From assembly GCA_013214575.1 (NCBI GenBank), contig JABSSD010000096.1, positions 113,675 through 177,674 of the forward strand: a stretch of 64,000 nucleotides of DNA, read 5' to 3'. Positions 55,653 to 64,000 of this stretch are shown piece after piece. A model generated the notes under the pieces. The model was given only the letters and a program-made list of their open reading frames with translations. It did not search any database and was not told the DNA's origin. The position numbers and the translations under genes are program-made. The stretch's first letter is position 1, and each line of letters opens with the position of its first letter. The stretch is from Paracoccaceae bacterium (GTDB taxonomy: Bacteria; Pseudomonadota; Alphaproteobacteria; Rhodobacterales; Rhodobacteraceae).

Positions 55653-56114
55653 ATGAAGCTTTCGACAAAAGGGCGCTATGCCATGGTCGCGTTGGCCGAC
55701 ATTGCGCTGCAGCCCACCGACAAATTGGTGGTGTTGGGGGAAATTTCCAGACGGCAGGATGTCTCCTTACCCTATCTGGAGCAGTTGTTCGTCAAGCTGC
55801 GCCGGGCCGAGTTGGTTTGTTCGGTGCGAGGACCCGGCGGCGGCTATCGCTTGGCGCGCCCCGCCTCGGAGATTCGGGTGGTCGAAATCCTATCTGCGGT
55901 AGACGAAACGGTGGATGCTATGCATAAGGGCGCCGGAGCGTCAGGCGCGCTGTCCGGCAGTCGGGCGCAATCACTGACGAACCGGCTGTGGGAAGGGCTG
56001 AGTGCTCATGTCTATGTGTATCTGCACCAGACGCGGCTATCGGATATCATCAATAATGACCTGGCTCCCTGTCCTGCAGTGCCGGGGCTGTTTTCGGTGG
56101 TTGACGCAGAATGA
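55653..56114 (+). CDS. iscR: Rrf2-family iron-sulfur regulator (IscR-type)
   Basis: A 153-residue winged-helix regulator starting MKLSTKGRYAMVALADIAL. The DNA-reading helix follows (SLPYLEQLFVKLRRAELV) and then GPGGGYRLAR, as in IscR. The three cysteines that hold the cluster in E. coli IscR are absent (ETVDAMHKGAGASGALSGS in their place). The only cysteines are Cys56 and Cys140. Rhodobacter-type IscR is known to bind its cluster unusually, so this is expected for the clade. It heads the suf operon and should regulate it in response to iron-sulfur status. Confidence 0.9.
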   Translation: MKLSTKGRYAMVALADIALQPTDKLVVLGEISRRQDVSLPYLEQLFVKLRRAELVCSVRGPGGGYRLARPASEIRVVEILSAVDETVDAMHKGAGASGALSGSRAQSLTNRLWEGLSAHVYVYLHQTRLSDIINNDLAPCPAVPGLFSVVDAE

Positions 56115-56168
56115 ATGGCCAAAATAGCAGTCCGCTTCAGGCGGGCTTAACTGGGAAAACATGTATCT

Positions 56169-57218
56169 ATGACTAGGGTTTACCTGGATCACAATGCCAC
56201 CACGGTTTTACGACCCGAGGCGCGTGCGGCGATGATCGCTGCGATGGATCTCTGCGGCAACCCGTCGTCGGTGCACGGCGAAGGCCGGGCGGCCAAAGCC
56301 GTGGTCGAGCGGGCGCGGGCGCAGGTGGCCGCGGCCTTTGGTGCGGACGGGGCCGATGTGGTCTTTACATCTGGATCAACAGAGGGCGCCTCACTGGCCT
56401 GTGGCGACCAGAACCTACAGGGGTCGTCGATTGAACATGACGCCGTAAGATCCTGGATTACCGAAGATTTATCCGCGGCGACTGATGGGATTGTGACTGT
56501 TGATGATCCAGAGCGCACGGCTTTGCAGCTGGCCAATTCCGAAACCGGCATCGTTCAGACATTGCCGCAGGGATTGGCTGTTACCGACGCAACCCAGGCC
56601 TTTGGAAAACTGCCTATTGCGTTCAATTGGTTGGGGGCAACAAGGGCGCTGATATCGGCGCATAAACTGGGCGGCCCAAAGGGAATTGGCGCCGTTGTCC
56701 TGCGGCGGGGCACCGAAATGGCCACCCAGATCAAGGGCGGTGGCCAGGAAATGGGTCGCCGGGGCGGAACTGAAAATGTTATTGGAATTGCGGGCTTTGG
56801 TGCCGCAGCCGAAGCGTCCGCCCGCGACCTGGCAAATGGCGTCTGGGACCGTGTTGAAATCCTGCGAGATATGCTGGAGCAGGCTCTTGTGGCCGGTGCC
56901 GGAGATACTATTTTTATTGGACAGACGGGTCGCCGCCTCCCCAATACCTCATGCTTCGCCACGCCGGGCTGGAAGGGTGAGACTCAGGTCATGCAGATGG
57001 ATCTGGCCGGTTTTGCAATCAGCGCCGGGTCGGCCTGCTCGAGCGGCAAGGTCCGTGCCAGTGCGGTGCTGACAGCAATGGGATACGACGAGATCACAGC
57101 TCAGAGCGCCATCCGGGTGTCGCTGGGCCCCGAAACAAGCGAAAGCGACGTGCTGCGGTTTGCAGATACGTGGCTGGCAAAACAAAAGACTTATCGCGCC
57201 CGGGTGGCGTGCGTTTAG
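56169..57218 (+). CDS. NifS/IscS-like cysteine desulfurase
   Basis: A 349-residue PLP enzyme of the class V aminotransferase family that releases sulfur from cysteine as a persulfide. YLDHNATT opens the protein. The PLP lysine is Lys166 in [10 protein letters not shown], and the sulfur-carrying Cys290 lies in GSACSSGKV, as in NifS/IscS (group I). It is shorter than IscS by about 50 residues, with compact loops. It is the second gene of the suf operon, which also has sufS at its end, so the operon carries two desulfurases. Confidence 0.88.
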   Translation: MTRVYLDHNATTVLRPEARAAMIAAMDLCGNPSSVHGEGRAAKAVVERARAQVAAAFGADGADVVFTSGSTEGASLACGDQNLQGSSIEHDAVRSWITEDLSAATDGIVTVDDPERTALQLANSETGIVQTLPQGLAVTDATQAFGKLPIAFNWLGATRALISAHKLGGPKGIGAVVLRRGTEMATQIKGGGQEMGRRGGTENVIGIAGFGAAAEASARDLANGVWDRVEILRDMLEQALVAGAGDTIFIGQTGRRLPNTSCFATPGWKGETQVMQMDLAGFAISAGSACSSGKVRASAVLTAMGYDEITAQSAIRVSLGPETSESDVLRFADTWLAKQKTYRARVACV

Positions 57219-57228
57219 GAGACCTAAG

Positions 57229-58752
57229 ATGGCCGCTTTGGACCAGACACAAGTTAAAGAAGGCATTGATCAGGAAACGGTCGATGCCGTACGCGAAGTG
57301 GGCGGTGCCTATAAACACGGTTGGGCCACCGACATCGAGATGGAATATGCGCCCAAAGGGCTGACCACGGATATTGTCCGGTTGATCTCACAAAAGAACG
57401 AAGAGCCGCAGTGGATGCTGGACTGGCGTCTGCAGGCCTATGATCGCTGGCTGACCAAGGAAGAGCCGAGCTGGGCCATGGTCGACTACCCGGAAATCGA
57501 TTTTCAGGACCAGTATTATTATGCCCGTCCGAAATCGATGGAGGTCAAGCCCAAGTCACTGGATGAGGTCGACCCCAAGCTGCTGGAAACCTACAAGAAA
57601 CTTGGTATTCCTCTGAAAGAGCAGATGATTTTGGCTGGGGTCGAAGGCGCCGAAAACGCCCCCGCCGAAGGCCGGAAAGTGGCCGTTGACGCGGTCTTTG
57701 ACTCGGTATCGCTGGGCACCACGTTCAAGGCAGAGCTGGCCGAGGCCGGGGTGATCTTCTGCTCCATCTCCGAGGCGATCCGAGAGCACCCTGAACTGGT
57801 GAAGAAATACCTCGGCACCGTGGTTCCGGTGTCTGACAACTTCTATGCAACGCTGAATTCGGCGGTGTTTTCCGATGGTTCATTTGTCTATGTGCCACCG
57901 GGTGTGCGCTGTCCGATGGAATTGTCGACCTATTTCCGCATCAACGCGGAAAACACCGGCCAGTTTGAGCGCACCCTGATCATCGCCGACAAGGGCTCTT
58001 ATGTGTCCTATCTCGAAGGCTGCACCGCGCCGGCCCGCGATATTGCCCAACTGCATGCCGCAGTGGTCGAGATTATCATCGAAGAAGACGCCGAGGTGAA
58101 ATACTCGACCGTGCAGAACTGGTACCCCGGTGATGAGAACGGCAAGGGCGGCATCTACAATTTCGTCACCAAACGCGCCGACTGCCGTGGTGATCGTGCC
58201 AAGATCATGTGGACCCAGGTCGAAACCGGATCTGCGGTGACCTGGAAATATCCCTCGTGCATCCTGCGCGGCGATGACAGCCAGGGTGAGTTCTACTCGA
58301 TTGCCATTACCAACAATTACCAACAGGCCGACACCGGCACCAAGATGGTTCACTTAGGCAAAAATACCAAATCCCGCATTGTGTCCAAGGGCATCAGTGC
58401 CGGCCACGCGCAAAATACCTATCGCGGTCTGGTTTCAATGCATCCCAAGGCAAAGAATGCCCGCAACTACACCCAATGTGACAGTTTGTTGATCGGCAAC
58501 AAATGCGGCGCACACACGGTCCCCTATATTGAGGTCAAGAATAACTCGGCGCGGGTTGAGCATGAGGCCACAACATCGAAGGTGGACGACGATCAGTTGT
58601 TCTATTGCCGCTCACGCGGGATGGATGAGGAAGCTGCGGTTGCCTTGGTTGTGAATGGGTTCTGCAAGGATGTTTTGCAGGCGCTGCCGATGGAATTCGC
58701 CATGGAAGCGCAGCAGCTTGTGGCGATCTCGCTGGAAGGATCCGTCGGTTAA
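57229..58752 (+). CDS. sufB: Fe-S assembly scaffold subunit SufB
   Basis: The 507-residue subunit of the SufBCD scaffold is the site where clusters are built. The beta-helix core reads [26 protein letters not shown], with [12 protein letters not shown] after it. The segment [20 protein letters not shown] carries the conserved cysteine, and the end is [21 protein letters not shown] 57229 follows AGGAGACC. The stop is followed by a 150-bp gap before sufC in which I see no gene. Confidence 0.96.
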   Translation: MAALDQTQVKEGIDQETVDAVREVGGAYKHGWATDIEMEYAPKGLTTDIVRLISQKNEEPQWMLDWRLQAYDRWLTKEEPSWAMVDYPEIDFQDQYYYARPKSMEVKPKSLDEVDPKLLETYKKLGIPLKEQMILAGVEGAENAPAEGRKVAVDAVFDSVSLGTTFKAELAEAGVIFCSISEAIREHPELVKKYLGTVVPVSDNFYATLNSAVFSDGSFVYVPPGVRCPMELSTYFRINAENTGQFERTLIIADKGSYVSYLEGCTAPARDIAQLHAAVVEIIIEEDAEVKYSTVQNWYPGDENGKGGIYNFVTKRADCRGDRAKIMWTQVETGSAVTWKYPSCILRGDDSQGEFYSIAITNNYQQADTGTKMVHLGKNTKSRIVSKGISAGHAQNTYRGLVSMHPKAKNARNYTQCDSLLIGNKCGAHTVPYIEVKNNSARVEHEATTSKVDDDQLFYCRSRGMDEEAAVALVVNGFCKDVLQALPMEFAMEAQQLVAISLEGSVG

Positions 58753-58902
58753 TCCACGGCTGGCCTGCAATCTGATCACTATATACCCTGGCCGGGTTTT
58801 GCTGCCGGGGAGAGATAAACGCACTGGGGTATTTTGCGGATTGGCCGCTGGCCTGAACCCGCCCCAGGGCCCTGTGAACATTCGCGACAAGGAGCGAAAT
58901 AA

Positions 58903-59658
58903 ATGCTGAATATCAAGAACCTGCACGTAAAACTTGAAGACGAAGACAAGCAGATCCTCAAGGGAGTTAACCTCACGGTGGAAGCCGGAAAAGTCCATGC
59001 CATCATGGGCCCGAACGGCTCAGGAAAGTCGACACTGTCTTATGTGCTGTCCGGCAAGGGCGGGTATGAAGTCACCGATGGCTCCGCCTCTCTGGACGGT
59101 CAGGATTTGTTGGAACTGGAGGCCGAAGAGCGGGCCACTGCAGGGCTGTTCCTGGCCTTCCAATACCCGGTTGAAATCCCTGGCGTTGGCAACATGACCT
59201 TTCTGCGCACAGCAGTGAACGCGCAACGCAAGGCGCGGGGCGAAGATCCGATGAGCGCAGCCGATTTCCTGAAGGAAGTTCGGAAGACCGCCAAGTCCTT
59301 GAAGATTGACGCCGAGATGCTGAAGCGACCTGTCAATGTCGGTTTCTCGGGTGGTGAGAAAAAGCGCAACGAAATCCTGCAGATGGCGATGCTTTCTCCG
59401 AAGATGTGCATCCTTGATGAGACCGATTCAGGGCTGGATGTTGATGCGATGAAATTGGTTGCCGAAGGCGTCAATGCGCTGCGCGACGGCAAACGCGGCT
59501 TTCTGGTGATCACACATTATCAGCGGTTGCTGGATCACATTAAGCCCGACGTGGTGCATATTATGGCAAATGGCCGCATTATCAAAACCGGTGGTCCAGA
59601 GCTGGCTCTGGAAGTGGAAAACAACGGCTATGCCGGCATTCTGGCTGAGGTAGAGTAA
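58903..59658 (+). CDS. sufC: Suf ATPase SufC
   Basis: The 251-residue ABC-type ATPase of the SufBCD complex. Walker A is GPNGSGKST (about 38-46), the signature is VGFSGGEKKRNEILQ and Walker B is CILDETDSGLD, followed by the switch THYQRLLDHIKPD. The length is standard. The ATG follows ACAAGGAGCG. sufD begins directly after the stop. Confidence 0.97.
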   Translation: MLNIKNLHVKLEDEDKQILKGVNLTVEAGKVHAIMGPNGSGKSTLSYVLSGKGGYEVTDGSASLDGQDLLELEAEERATAGLFLAFQYPVEIPGVGNMTFLRTAVNAQRKARGEDPMSAADFLKEVRKTAKSLKIDAEMLKRPVNVGFSGGEKKRNEILQMAMLSPKMCILDETDSGLDVDAMKLVAEGVNALRDGKRGFLVITHYQRLLDHIKPDVVHIMANGRIIKTGGPELALEVENNGYAGILAEVE

Positions 59659-60939
59659 ATGGCTCTGGCTAATCTGAAACAAACCGCCACCGAGGCCCGC
59701 CTGTCAGAGCTAACACTGCCGGTCGGCGGCTGTCTGGCCGAGGCGCGCCGGGCTGCCTTGTCACGGGTTCAAACCATGGGGCTGCCAGGTCGGCGGGATG
59801 AATATTGGAAGTACACCCGCCCGGATACGCTGACCCAGGCAATCGCGCCAACCGCCGCCGTATTTCAACATGATGAAGCACCGATATTCGATGAATTTGA
59901 CTGCTTGAAAATCGTTTTTGTAGACGGTGTTTTTGATGCTGAGGCCTCTGATGATTTGCAGCTCGAAGGGGTTCAGATTGATCGGCTCTCGGACATAGAA
60001 TCGCAGGATATCCACTGGAGCAAAGACCTGTATGGCGTGCTGGAGGCACGTGGCCAGGATCCGGTACCCCGGCCCTTGGCAGCCCTGAACACGGCCTTTG
60101 CCAAGGATGGTGTCGTGATCCGGGTGACCGGCAAACCCAGCAAACCAATCAATCTGATTTACAATCACCAATCCGAAAGCTCGGATGCCATGCTGCACCA
60201 TGTCATTCGGATCGACGCCGGTGCCGAAGTCACTGTGCTTGAAAACGGACCTGCTGCCGCCCGGTTTAATAAGTGTAGCGAAATTGATATCGCTGATGGC
60301 GGCGCATTGCATATGATATGCGCCCAGGGTCGCGACCACGAACGTCGTGCCGCCACTCATCTGTTTGCCCGTTTGGGCGAGAAATCAGTGTTCAAATGCT
60401 TCACGTTGACCGTCAACGGAGTGCTGACACGCAACGAAGCAGTGGTGGAACTGCTCGGGGATGACGCTGTTGTCCATATCGCGGGGGCCTGCGTCGGAGA
60501 TGGTGATTTTCATCACGACGACACCGTATTTATCACCCATGTCGCTGAGAACTGTGAAAGCCGGCAGGTCTTCAAAAAGGTGCTGCGCAACGGCGCCACC
60601 GGGGTTTTCCAAGGTAAAATCCTGGTCAAATCCACGGCGCAGAAAACCGATGGATATCAAATCAGCCAGGCGCTGATGCTGGATGATGACAGCCAGTTTT
60701 TGGCCAAGCCGGAACTGGAAATTTATGCCGATGATGTTGCCTGTTCCCATGGGACAACCTCTGGCGCCATTGACGAGGAAGCTTTGTTCTATTTGCAAAG
60801 CCGAGGCGTGCCTCGCAGGGACGCCACCAATCTGTTGACGCTGGCCTTTCTGGCCGAGGCGGTCAGTGAGATCGGCAATCAGGATATCGTCGACACGATA
60901 GTTTGCCGTCTTGAAAACTGGCTGATCCGGCGCCTCTGA
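59659..60939 (+). CDS. sufD: Fe-S assembly protein SufD
   Basis: The 426-residue SufD partner of SufB and SufC. N-terminal GLPGRRDEYWKYT is typical. The C-terminal beta-helix ends SAQKTDGYQISQALMLDDD-type sequence with FLAKPELEIYADDVACSHG and LQSRGVPRRDATNLL. The conserved histidine of that segment is present. Its ATG is at the base after the sufC stop, and its own stop overlaps the next gene by one base. The SufBCD subunits are thus encoded in tight order. Confidence 0.94.
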   Translation: MALANLKQTATEARLSELTLPVGGCLAEARRAALSRVQTMGLPGRRDEYWKYTRPDTLTQAIAPTAAVFQHDEAPIFDEFDCLKIVFVDGVFDAEASDDLQLEGVQIDRLSDIESQDIHWSKDLYGVLEARGQDPVPRPLAALNTAFAKDGVVIRVTGKPSKPINLIYNHQSESSDAMLHHVIRIDAGAEVTVLENGPAAARFNKCSEIDIADGGALHMICAQGRDHERRAATHLFARLGEKSVFKCFTLTVNGVLTRNEAVVELLGDDAVVHIAGACVGDGDFHHDDTVFITHVAENCESRQVFKKVLRNGATGVFQGKILVKSTAQKTDGYQISQALMLDDDSQFLAKPELEIYADDVACSHGTTSGAIDEEALFYLQSRGVPRRDATNLLTLAFLAEAVSEIGNQDIVDTIVCRLENWLIRRL

Positions 60940-61424
60940 TGCCGGTAACAACAGATATAGTCGCCACTTACACAGGCCCGCGTCGCGTTGTGGCGCGGAT
61001 TCTGGCCATGGGCCCCCGCGAGGATCGGGCGCTGGCGATCCTGATGGGGGGCTGCATGCTGGTATTCACCTCCCAAATGCCCAGGTTGGCGCGCGAGGCT
61101 CATATCACTGGCCAGGAGCTGAACATGCTTCTTGGCGGCGCATTATTTGGCTGGATCTTCATCGCGCCGTTGCTGCTGTATTCCCTGGCCTGGGTATCCT
61201 ATCTTGTGGTCCGGGTTTGTGGCGGCAAGGGTGACAGCTATGGGGCCAGACTGGCGCTGTTTTGGGCCCTGCTGGCGGCCAGCCCGCTGATGCTTCTCAA
61301 CGGTTTAACCGCTGGATTTATTGGCCCTGGCCCGGCGCTGTCTTTGGTTGGCGGCCTCTGGTTGGCGCTTTTCCTTTGGTTTTGGATTTCAGGCCTGATG
61401 CAGGCATATTGGAACGCTCAATGA
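60939..61424 (+). CDS. YIP1-like membrane protein, first of two
   Basis: A 161-residue membrane protein with four predicted segments (about 30-50, 65-90, 100-120 and 130-155), in the YIP1-type membrane family. Its start overlaps the sufD stop by 1 base and its stop overlaps the next gene by ATGA, so it is co-translated with the suf genes. Charged residues cluster near GPREDRAL and in the loop RVCGGKGDSYGAR. The role in iron-sulfur assembly is unknown; a membrane link or transport function is only inference. Confidence 0.6.
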   Translation: MPVTTDIVATYTGPRRVVARILAMGPREDRALAILMGGCMLVFTSQMPRLAREAHITGQELNMLLGGALFGWIFIAPLLLYSLAWVSYLVVRVCGGKGDSYGARLALFWALLAASPLMLLNGLTAGFIGPGPALSLVGGLWLALFLWFWISGLMQAYWNAQ

Positions 61425-62008
61425 TACCACCCTTGCAGCCACTGGTCGCGATGACGCTCACATCACCAGCACAAGCCGCCCGTTCTATCTTATCCGTGGC
61501 ATGGCCGAGACAGCTGTTGTGGAGCGCAATGGTTCTGGCTATCGCCCTGAATGCAATTATCTATTCGGTTCAGGAAATCCTGTTCCCCTTGCCAAGCGAG
61601 GTGGTTTTTCCGCGTCTGTCGCCACTGGGTTACTTTGCAGTCGTGCTGGTTCTTCAGGTTGTGTTTGTCTACGCGTTGCAAGCGTCTGGCCGCTGGCTGG
61701 GAGGCCGGGGCAAGTTTGACGAACTGCTGGCCGTTGTGGTCTGGCTGCAACTTCTGCAAGTTGCGTTGCAACTGGCGATGACGCTGTTGTTTCTGGTTGC
61801 GCCAAGCCTTGCCGGGATCCTAAACTTGGCGGCGACACTGTTTGGCTTGTTTATTTTCTCCCGCTTTATCAACGAGGTACATCAGTTGCAGTCAAATTGG
61901 CGGGCGTTTGGAGCCTTATTGATGGCAAGTATCATCATAGCGCTTGCGCTGTCTTTTCTACTGGGCCTTGTCGGGCCTTCCTTCCTGGGGCTATCCGCCA
62001 ATGTATGA
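61421..62008 (+). CDS. YIP1-like membrane protein, second of two
   Basis: A 195-residue membrane protein with five hydrophobic segments (about 35-50, 65-85, 100-125, 130-155 and 170-190). Related in layout to the gene before it. Its ATG lies in the previous gene's stop (ATGA), and its end overlaps the sufS start by 8 bp. The pair sits between sufD and sufS in the suf operon. Unknown function. Confidence 0.6.
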   Translation: MIPPLQPLVAMTLTSPAQAARSILSVAWPRQLLWSAMVLAIALNAIIYSVQEILFPLPSEVVFPRLSPLGYFAVVLVLQVVFVYALQASGRWLGGRGKFDELLAVVVWLQLLQVALQLAMTLLFLVAPSLAGILNLAATLFGLFIFSRFINEVHQLQSNWRAFGALLMASIIIALALSFLLGLVGPSFLGLSANV

Positions 62009-63221
62009 CATAGACACAATTCGTGCCGATTTTCCGATCCTCTCGCGTGAGGTGAACGGCAAACCACTCACATATCTGGACAATGGCGCCTCGGCGCAGA
62101 AACCAAAGGTGGTGATTGACGCGATCACACGCGCCTACGCGGAGGAATACTCCAATGTTCACCGTGGCTTACACTTTCTTTCTAATCTTTCGACCGAGCG
62201 ATACGAGGCGGTTCGGGGTACCATTTCGAAATTTCTGAATACGGGCGATGAGAACACCATCGTGCTGAATTCCGGCACCACCGAGGGTATCAATCTGGTC
62301 GCTTATGGCTGGGCAATGCCGCGGTTCCAGCCCGGAGATGAAATCGTGCTCAGCGTGATGGAGCATCACGCCAATATTGTTCCCTGGCATTTTCTGCGTG
62401 AACGCCAGGGGGTGGTGCTGAAATGGGTGGATGTCGCGGCCGATGGCTCTCTGGATCCCCAAGCTGTCATTGACGCGATCGGACCCAAAACAAAACTGGT
62501 GGCTGTGACCCAGTGCTCAAATGTTCTGGGCACGATCGTCGACGTCAAATCCATCACCCAAGGCGCGCATGCCAAAGGTGTTCCGGTGTTGGTGGATGGA
62601 TCGCAAGGCGCCGTTCACATGCCGGTGGATGTGCAGGACATCGGCTGTGATTTCTATGCGATAACCGGCCATAAACTATATGGCCCTACCGGCTCCGGCG
62701 CCATTTACATCCGGCCTGAACGGATGGCTGAAATGCAACCGTTTCTGGGCGGCGGCGACATGATCAGAGAGGTCAGCAAAGACCGGGTCATCTACAATGA
62801 TCCGCCGATGAAATTTGAAGCCGGCACGCCGGGCATCGTGCAGATTATCGGGCTGGGCGTCGCATTGGACTACATGATGGGTTTGGGGCTGGACAATATC
62901 GCCTCCCACGAGGCCAGCCTTCGCGCCTATGCCGAGCAGCGGTTTTCAGGTTTGAACTGGCTGAATATTCAGGGGCAAGCCGCTGACAAGGCCGCTATAT
63001 TCAGCTTCACAATGGAGGGGGCCGCGCATCCGCACGACATCTCGACAATCCTGGATAAACGGGGGGTTGCTGTGCGTGCAGGCCATCACTGCGCCGGGCC
63101 GCTGATGGACCATTTGGGCGTCACAGCAACCTGCAGGGCATCCTTTGGATTGTACAATACGACGGATGAAATCGACACTCTCATCGATGCTCTTGAATTG
63201 GCACATGAGCTATTTTCCTGA
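62001..63221 (+). CDS. sufS: Cysteine desulfurase SufS
   Basis: A 406-residue group II cysteine desulfurase. YLDNGASAQKP is near the start. The PLP lysine is Lys225 in AITGHKLYGPTG, and the catalytic cysteine Cys364 lies in RAGHHCAGP. The SufS type has this cysteine in a short HHCAxP loop, unlike the IscS-type enzyme earlier in the operon. The ATG at 62001 overlaps the preceding gene by 8 bp. No sufE, sufU, sufT or A-type carrier gene follows; the next sequence is recombinase remnant and tRNA-Ser. Confidence 0.93.
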   Translation: MYDIDTIRADFPILSREVNGKPLTYLDNGASAQKPKVVIDAITRAYAEEYSNVHRGLHFLSNLSTERYEAVRGTISKFLNTGDENTIVLNSGTTEGINLVAYGWAMPRFQPGDEIVLSVMEHHANIVPWHFLRERQGVVLKWVDVAADGSLDPQAVIDAIGPKTKLVAVTQCSNVLGTIVDVKSITQGAHAKGVPVLVDGSQGAVHMPVDVQDIGCDFYAITGHKLYGPTGSGAIYIRPERMAEMQPFLGGGDMIREVSKDRVIYNDPPMKFEAGTPGIVQIIGLGVALDYMMGLGLDNIASHEASLRAYAEQRFSGLNWLNIQGQAADKAAIFSFTMEGAAHPHDISTILDKRGVAVRAGHHCAGPLMDHLGVTATCRASFGLYNTTDEIDTLIDALELAHELFS

Positions 63222-63245
63222 TCAATGTAATTTGCGGCAATTTAG

Positions 63246-63365
63246 GTGACAGAATCAGGTTGCACTGGCGCTCAGATTGCTGCAATTACGGGCTTCAAGA
63301 ACGTTGAGATCGTCGTCAAGAAAGCGATGCTGGAACACGGTTTGTTTGCAGGTTCAACGGTCTAG
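63246..63365 (+). pseudogene. Remnant of an integrase C-terminus
   Basis: A 39-residue frame opens GTG-ACA at 63246 and reads ESGCTGAQIAAITG, then FKNVEIVVKKAML. That is the box around the second catalytic histidine in many tyrosine recombinases (AEAGCTxxxIAAITGH), with Phe where His is expected. There is no upstream catalytic part, as a stop precedes it directly. It lies between sufS and tRNA-Ser and looks like the tail of an earlier element's integrase. Confidence 0.45.
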
Positions 63366-63400
63366 AAAACGACCTGATTTTAGTCACTAAAGTCAATAGC

Positions 63401-63490
63401 GGAGAGGTGCCGGAGTGGTCGAACGGGGCGGTCTCGAAAACCGTTGAGCCTTCACGGGTTCCCAGGGTTCGAATCCCTGTCTCTCCGCCA
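63401..63490 (+). tRNA. tRNA-Ser (CGA)
   Basis: 90 bases fold as a class II tRNA. GGAGAGG pairs with the 3' CCTGTCTCTCC region through GGAGAG/CTCTCC. The anticodon loop CTCGAAA gives CGA. A long variable arm (TGAGCCTTCACGGGTTCCCA) precedes the T-arm GGTTCGAATCC. The G discriminator and encoded CCA are present. It lies 153 bp before a tyrosine integrase, so its 3' end is the likely attachment site. Confidence 0.95.
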
Positions 63491-63642
63491 CCATACAGTT
63501 TTGGTCGCTTTGATTGGGTTGCCTTGGGCGGCCTTTTCCTATTGTATAGCTGAACTTAGATGGTTTCTTCGGCTTCGTTGAGTTTCTTTCGGTTTTGCCT
63601 GTTTTTGTTCCTTGAGTGGTATGAAATGTGGTATGTTTCAGA

Positions 63643-64000
63643 ATGACCTTATCTGGAAGGCTGACCAAGAAGCTGGTTGAGAACCTGAGGGCTGGGCGTC
63701 ACGGCGATGGTAACGGCCTTTATCTGGTTGTTGACCCATCGGGCGCGCGGCGCTGGATTGTGCGTGTGGTGGTCAAAGGCCAGAAGAACAAGAAAGGCGC
63801 TCCACTTCGCACCGATTTTGGTTTGGGGGGCGCGGATATTGTGACGCTCAATCAAGCGCGGGACCGGGCGCTGGAATATCGCCGCATGGCCAAGCAAGGG
63901 CTGAACCCGCGTTTCAACGTTCGCCAAGAGGTGCCAACATTCGAGGAGGTGGCACGGCAGGTGCATATTGACCGGATGCCCACATGGAAAAATGCCAAGC
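63643..64000 (+). CDS. Tyrosine integrase, C-terminal part outside window
   Basis: The first 119 residues of a tyrosine recombinase start MTLSGRLTKKLVENLRAGR. The arm-binding domain of DUF4102-type integrases is clear: GRHGDGNGLYLVV, GARRWIVRVVV and DFGLGGADIVTLNQARDRALEYRR. The core-binding domain begins near residue 95 (VPTFEEVARQVH). Its catalytic part lies beyond the window. It sits 153 bp downstream of tRNA-Ser in the same direction, the usual arrangement for an island or prophage inserted in that tRNA. It is not a copy of the broken integrase at 287-1475, which has diverged. Confidence 0.9.
   Translation, partial: MTLSGRLTKKLVENLRAGRHGDGNGLYLVVDPSGARRWIVRVVVKGQKNKKGAPLRTDFGLGGADIVTLNQARDRALEYRRMAKQGLNPRFNVRQEVPTFEEVARQVHIDRMPTWKNAK

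Overview
The window looks like an alphaproteobacterium of the Rhodobacteraceae, in the roseobacter group. The evidence is the gene families present and their order. These include a long Suf operon led by an Rrf2 regulator without the usual cysteine ligands, a magnesium-type HemB, CckA, Usg, a type-2 heme A synthase, and a GAAC-N7-GAAC LexA box in front of recA. No rRNA, CRISPR array or complete insertion sequence was seen. Most of the window is ordinary chromosome with housekeeping genes in short operons on both strands. Both ends carry site-specific recombinase material.

Left end (1-1.7 kb): a P4-type tyrosine integrase broken by two frameshifts overlaps the start of a gene that runs off the window. 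From 1.7 to 15.9 kb come a penicillin-acylase-family enzyme, a beta-hydroxyacid dehydrogenase, a SYLF lipoprotein, hemB, a small membrane protein, mfd, a Bcr/CflA-type exporter, and a DsbA-like protein overlapping an acyl-CoA ligase that is divergent from an XRE-cupin regulator. From 16 to 28 kb are an orphan peptide-binding protein, a possible small RNA, bdhA, a DUF502 protein, psuK-psuG, a divergent pair of exported/HupE-like genes, a ThiE-like protein, a TrmJ-like methyltransferase, ctaA and an M32 carboxypeptidase.

From 28 to 45.6 kb are gyrA, usg, a radical SAM protein, pgl behind a LacI-type palindrome, a glycosyltransferase, a small secreted protein, tRNA-Gly(CCC), an amidohydrolase missing a metal ligand, a RamA-like corrinoid activator, guaB, an RsmB-family methyltransferase, cckA and a sulfotransferase. 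From 45.7 to 55.5 kb are recA, alaS, a DUF1330 protein, typA, an SMR exporter, a class II glutamine amidotransferase, and a three-gene minus-strand unit whose first-named member is a tandem-HD protein.

From 55.5 to 63.2 kb the suf operon runs as iscR, a NifS-like desulfurase, sufB, sufC, sufD, two YIP1-like membrane genes and sufS. Its promoter region carries a palindrome matching the Irr iron-control element over the likely -10. The operon ends directly before a recombinase remnant, tRNA-Ser(CGA) and a new tyrosine integrase that leaves the window. That marks the start of an integrated element whose body lies to the right.

I saw no clearly new multi-gene system. The most notable items are the suf locus with two desulfurases and embedded membrane genes, the integration boundary at tRNA-Ser, the duplicated HD protein with an exact 191-residue period, the amidohydrolase with an altered HxH motif, a candidate small RNA at 18.16-18.24 kb, and a two-copy intergenic repeat. 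Coordinates and translations were read by eye. No database search was run.
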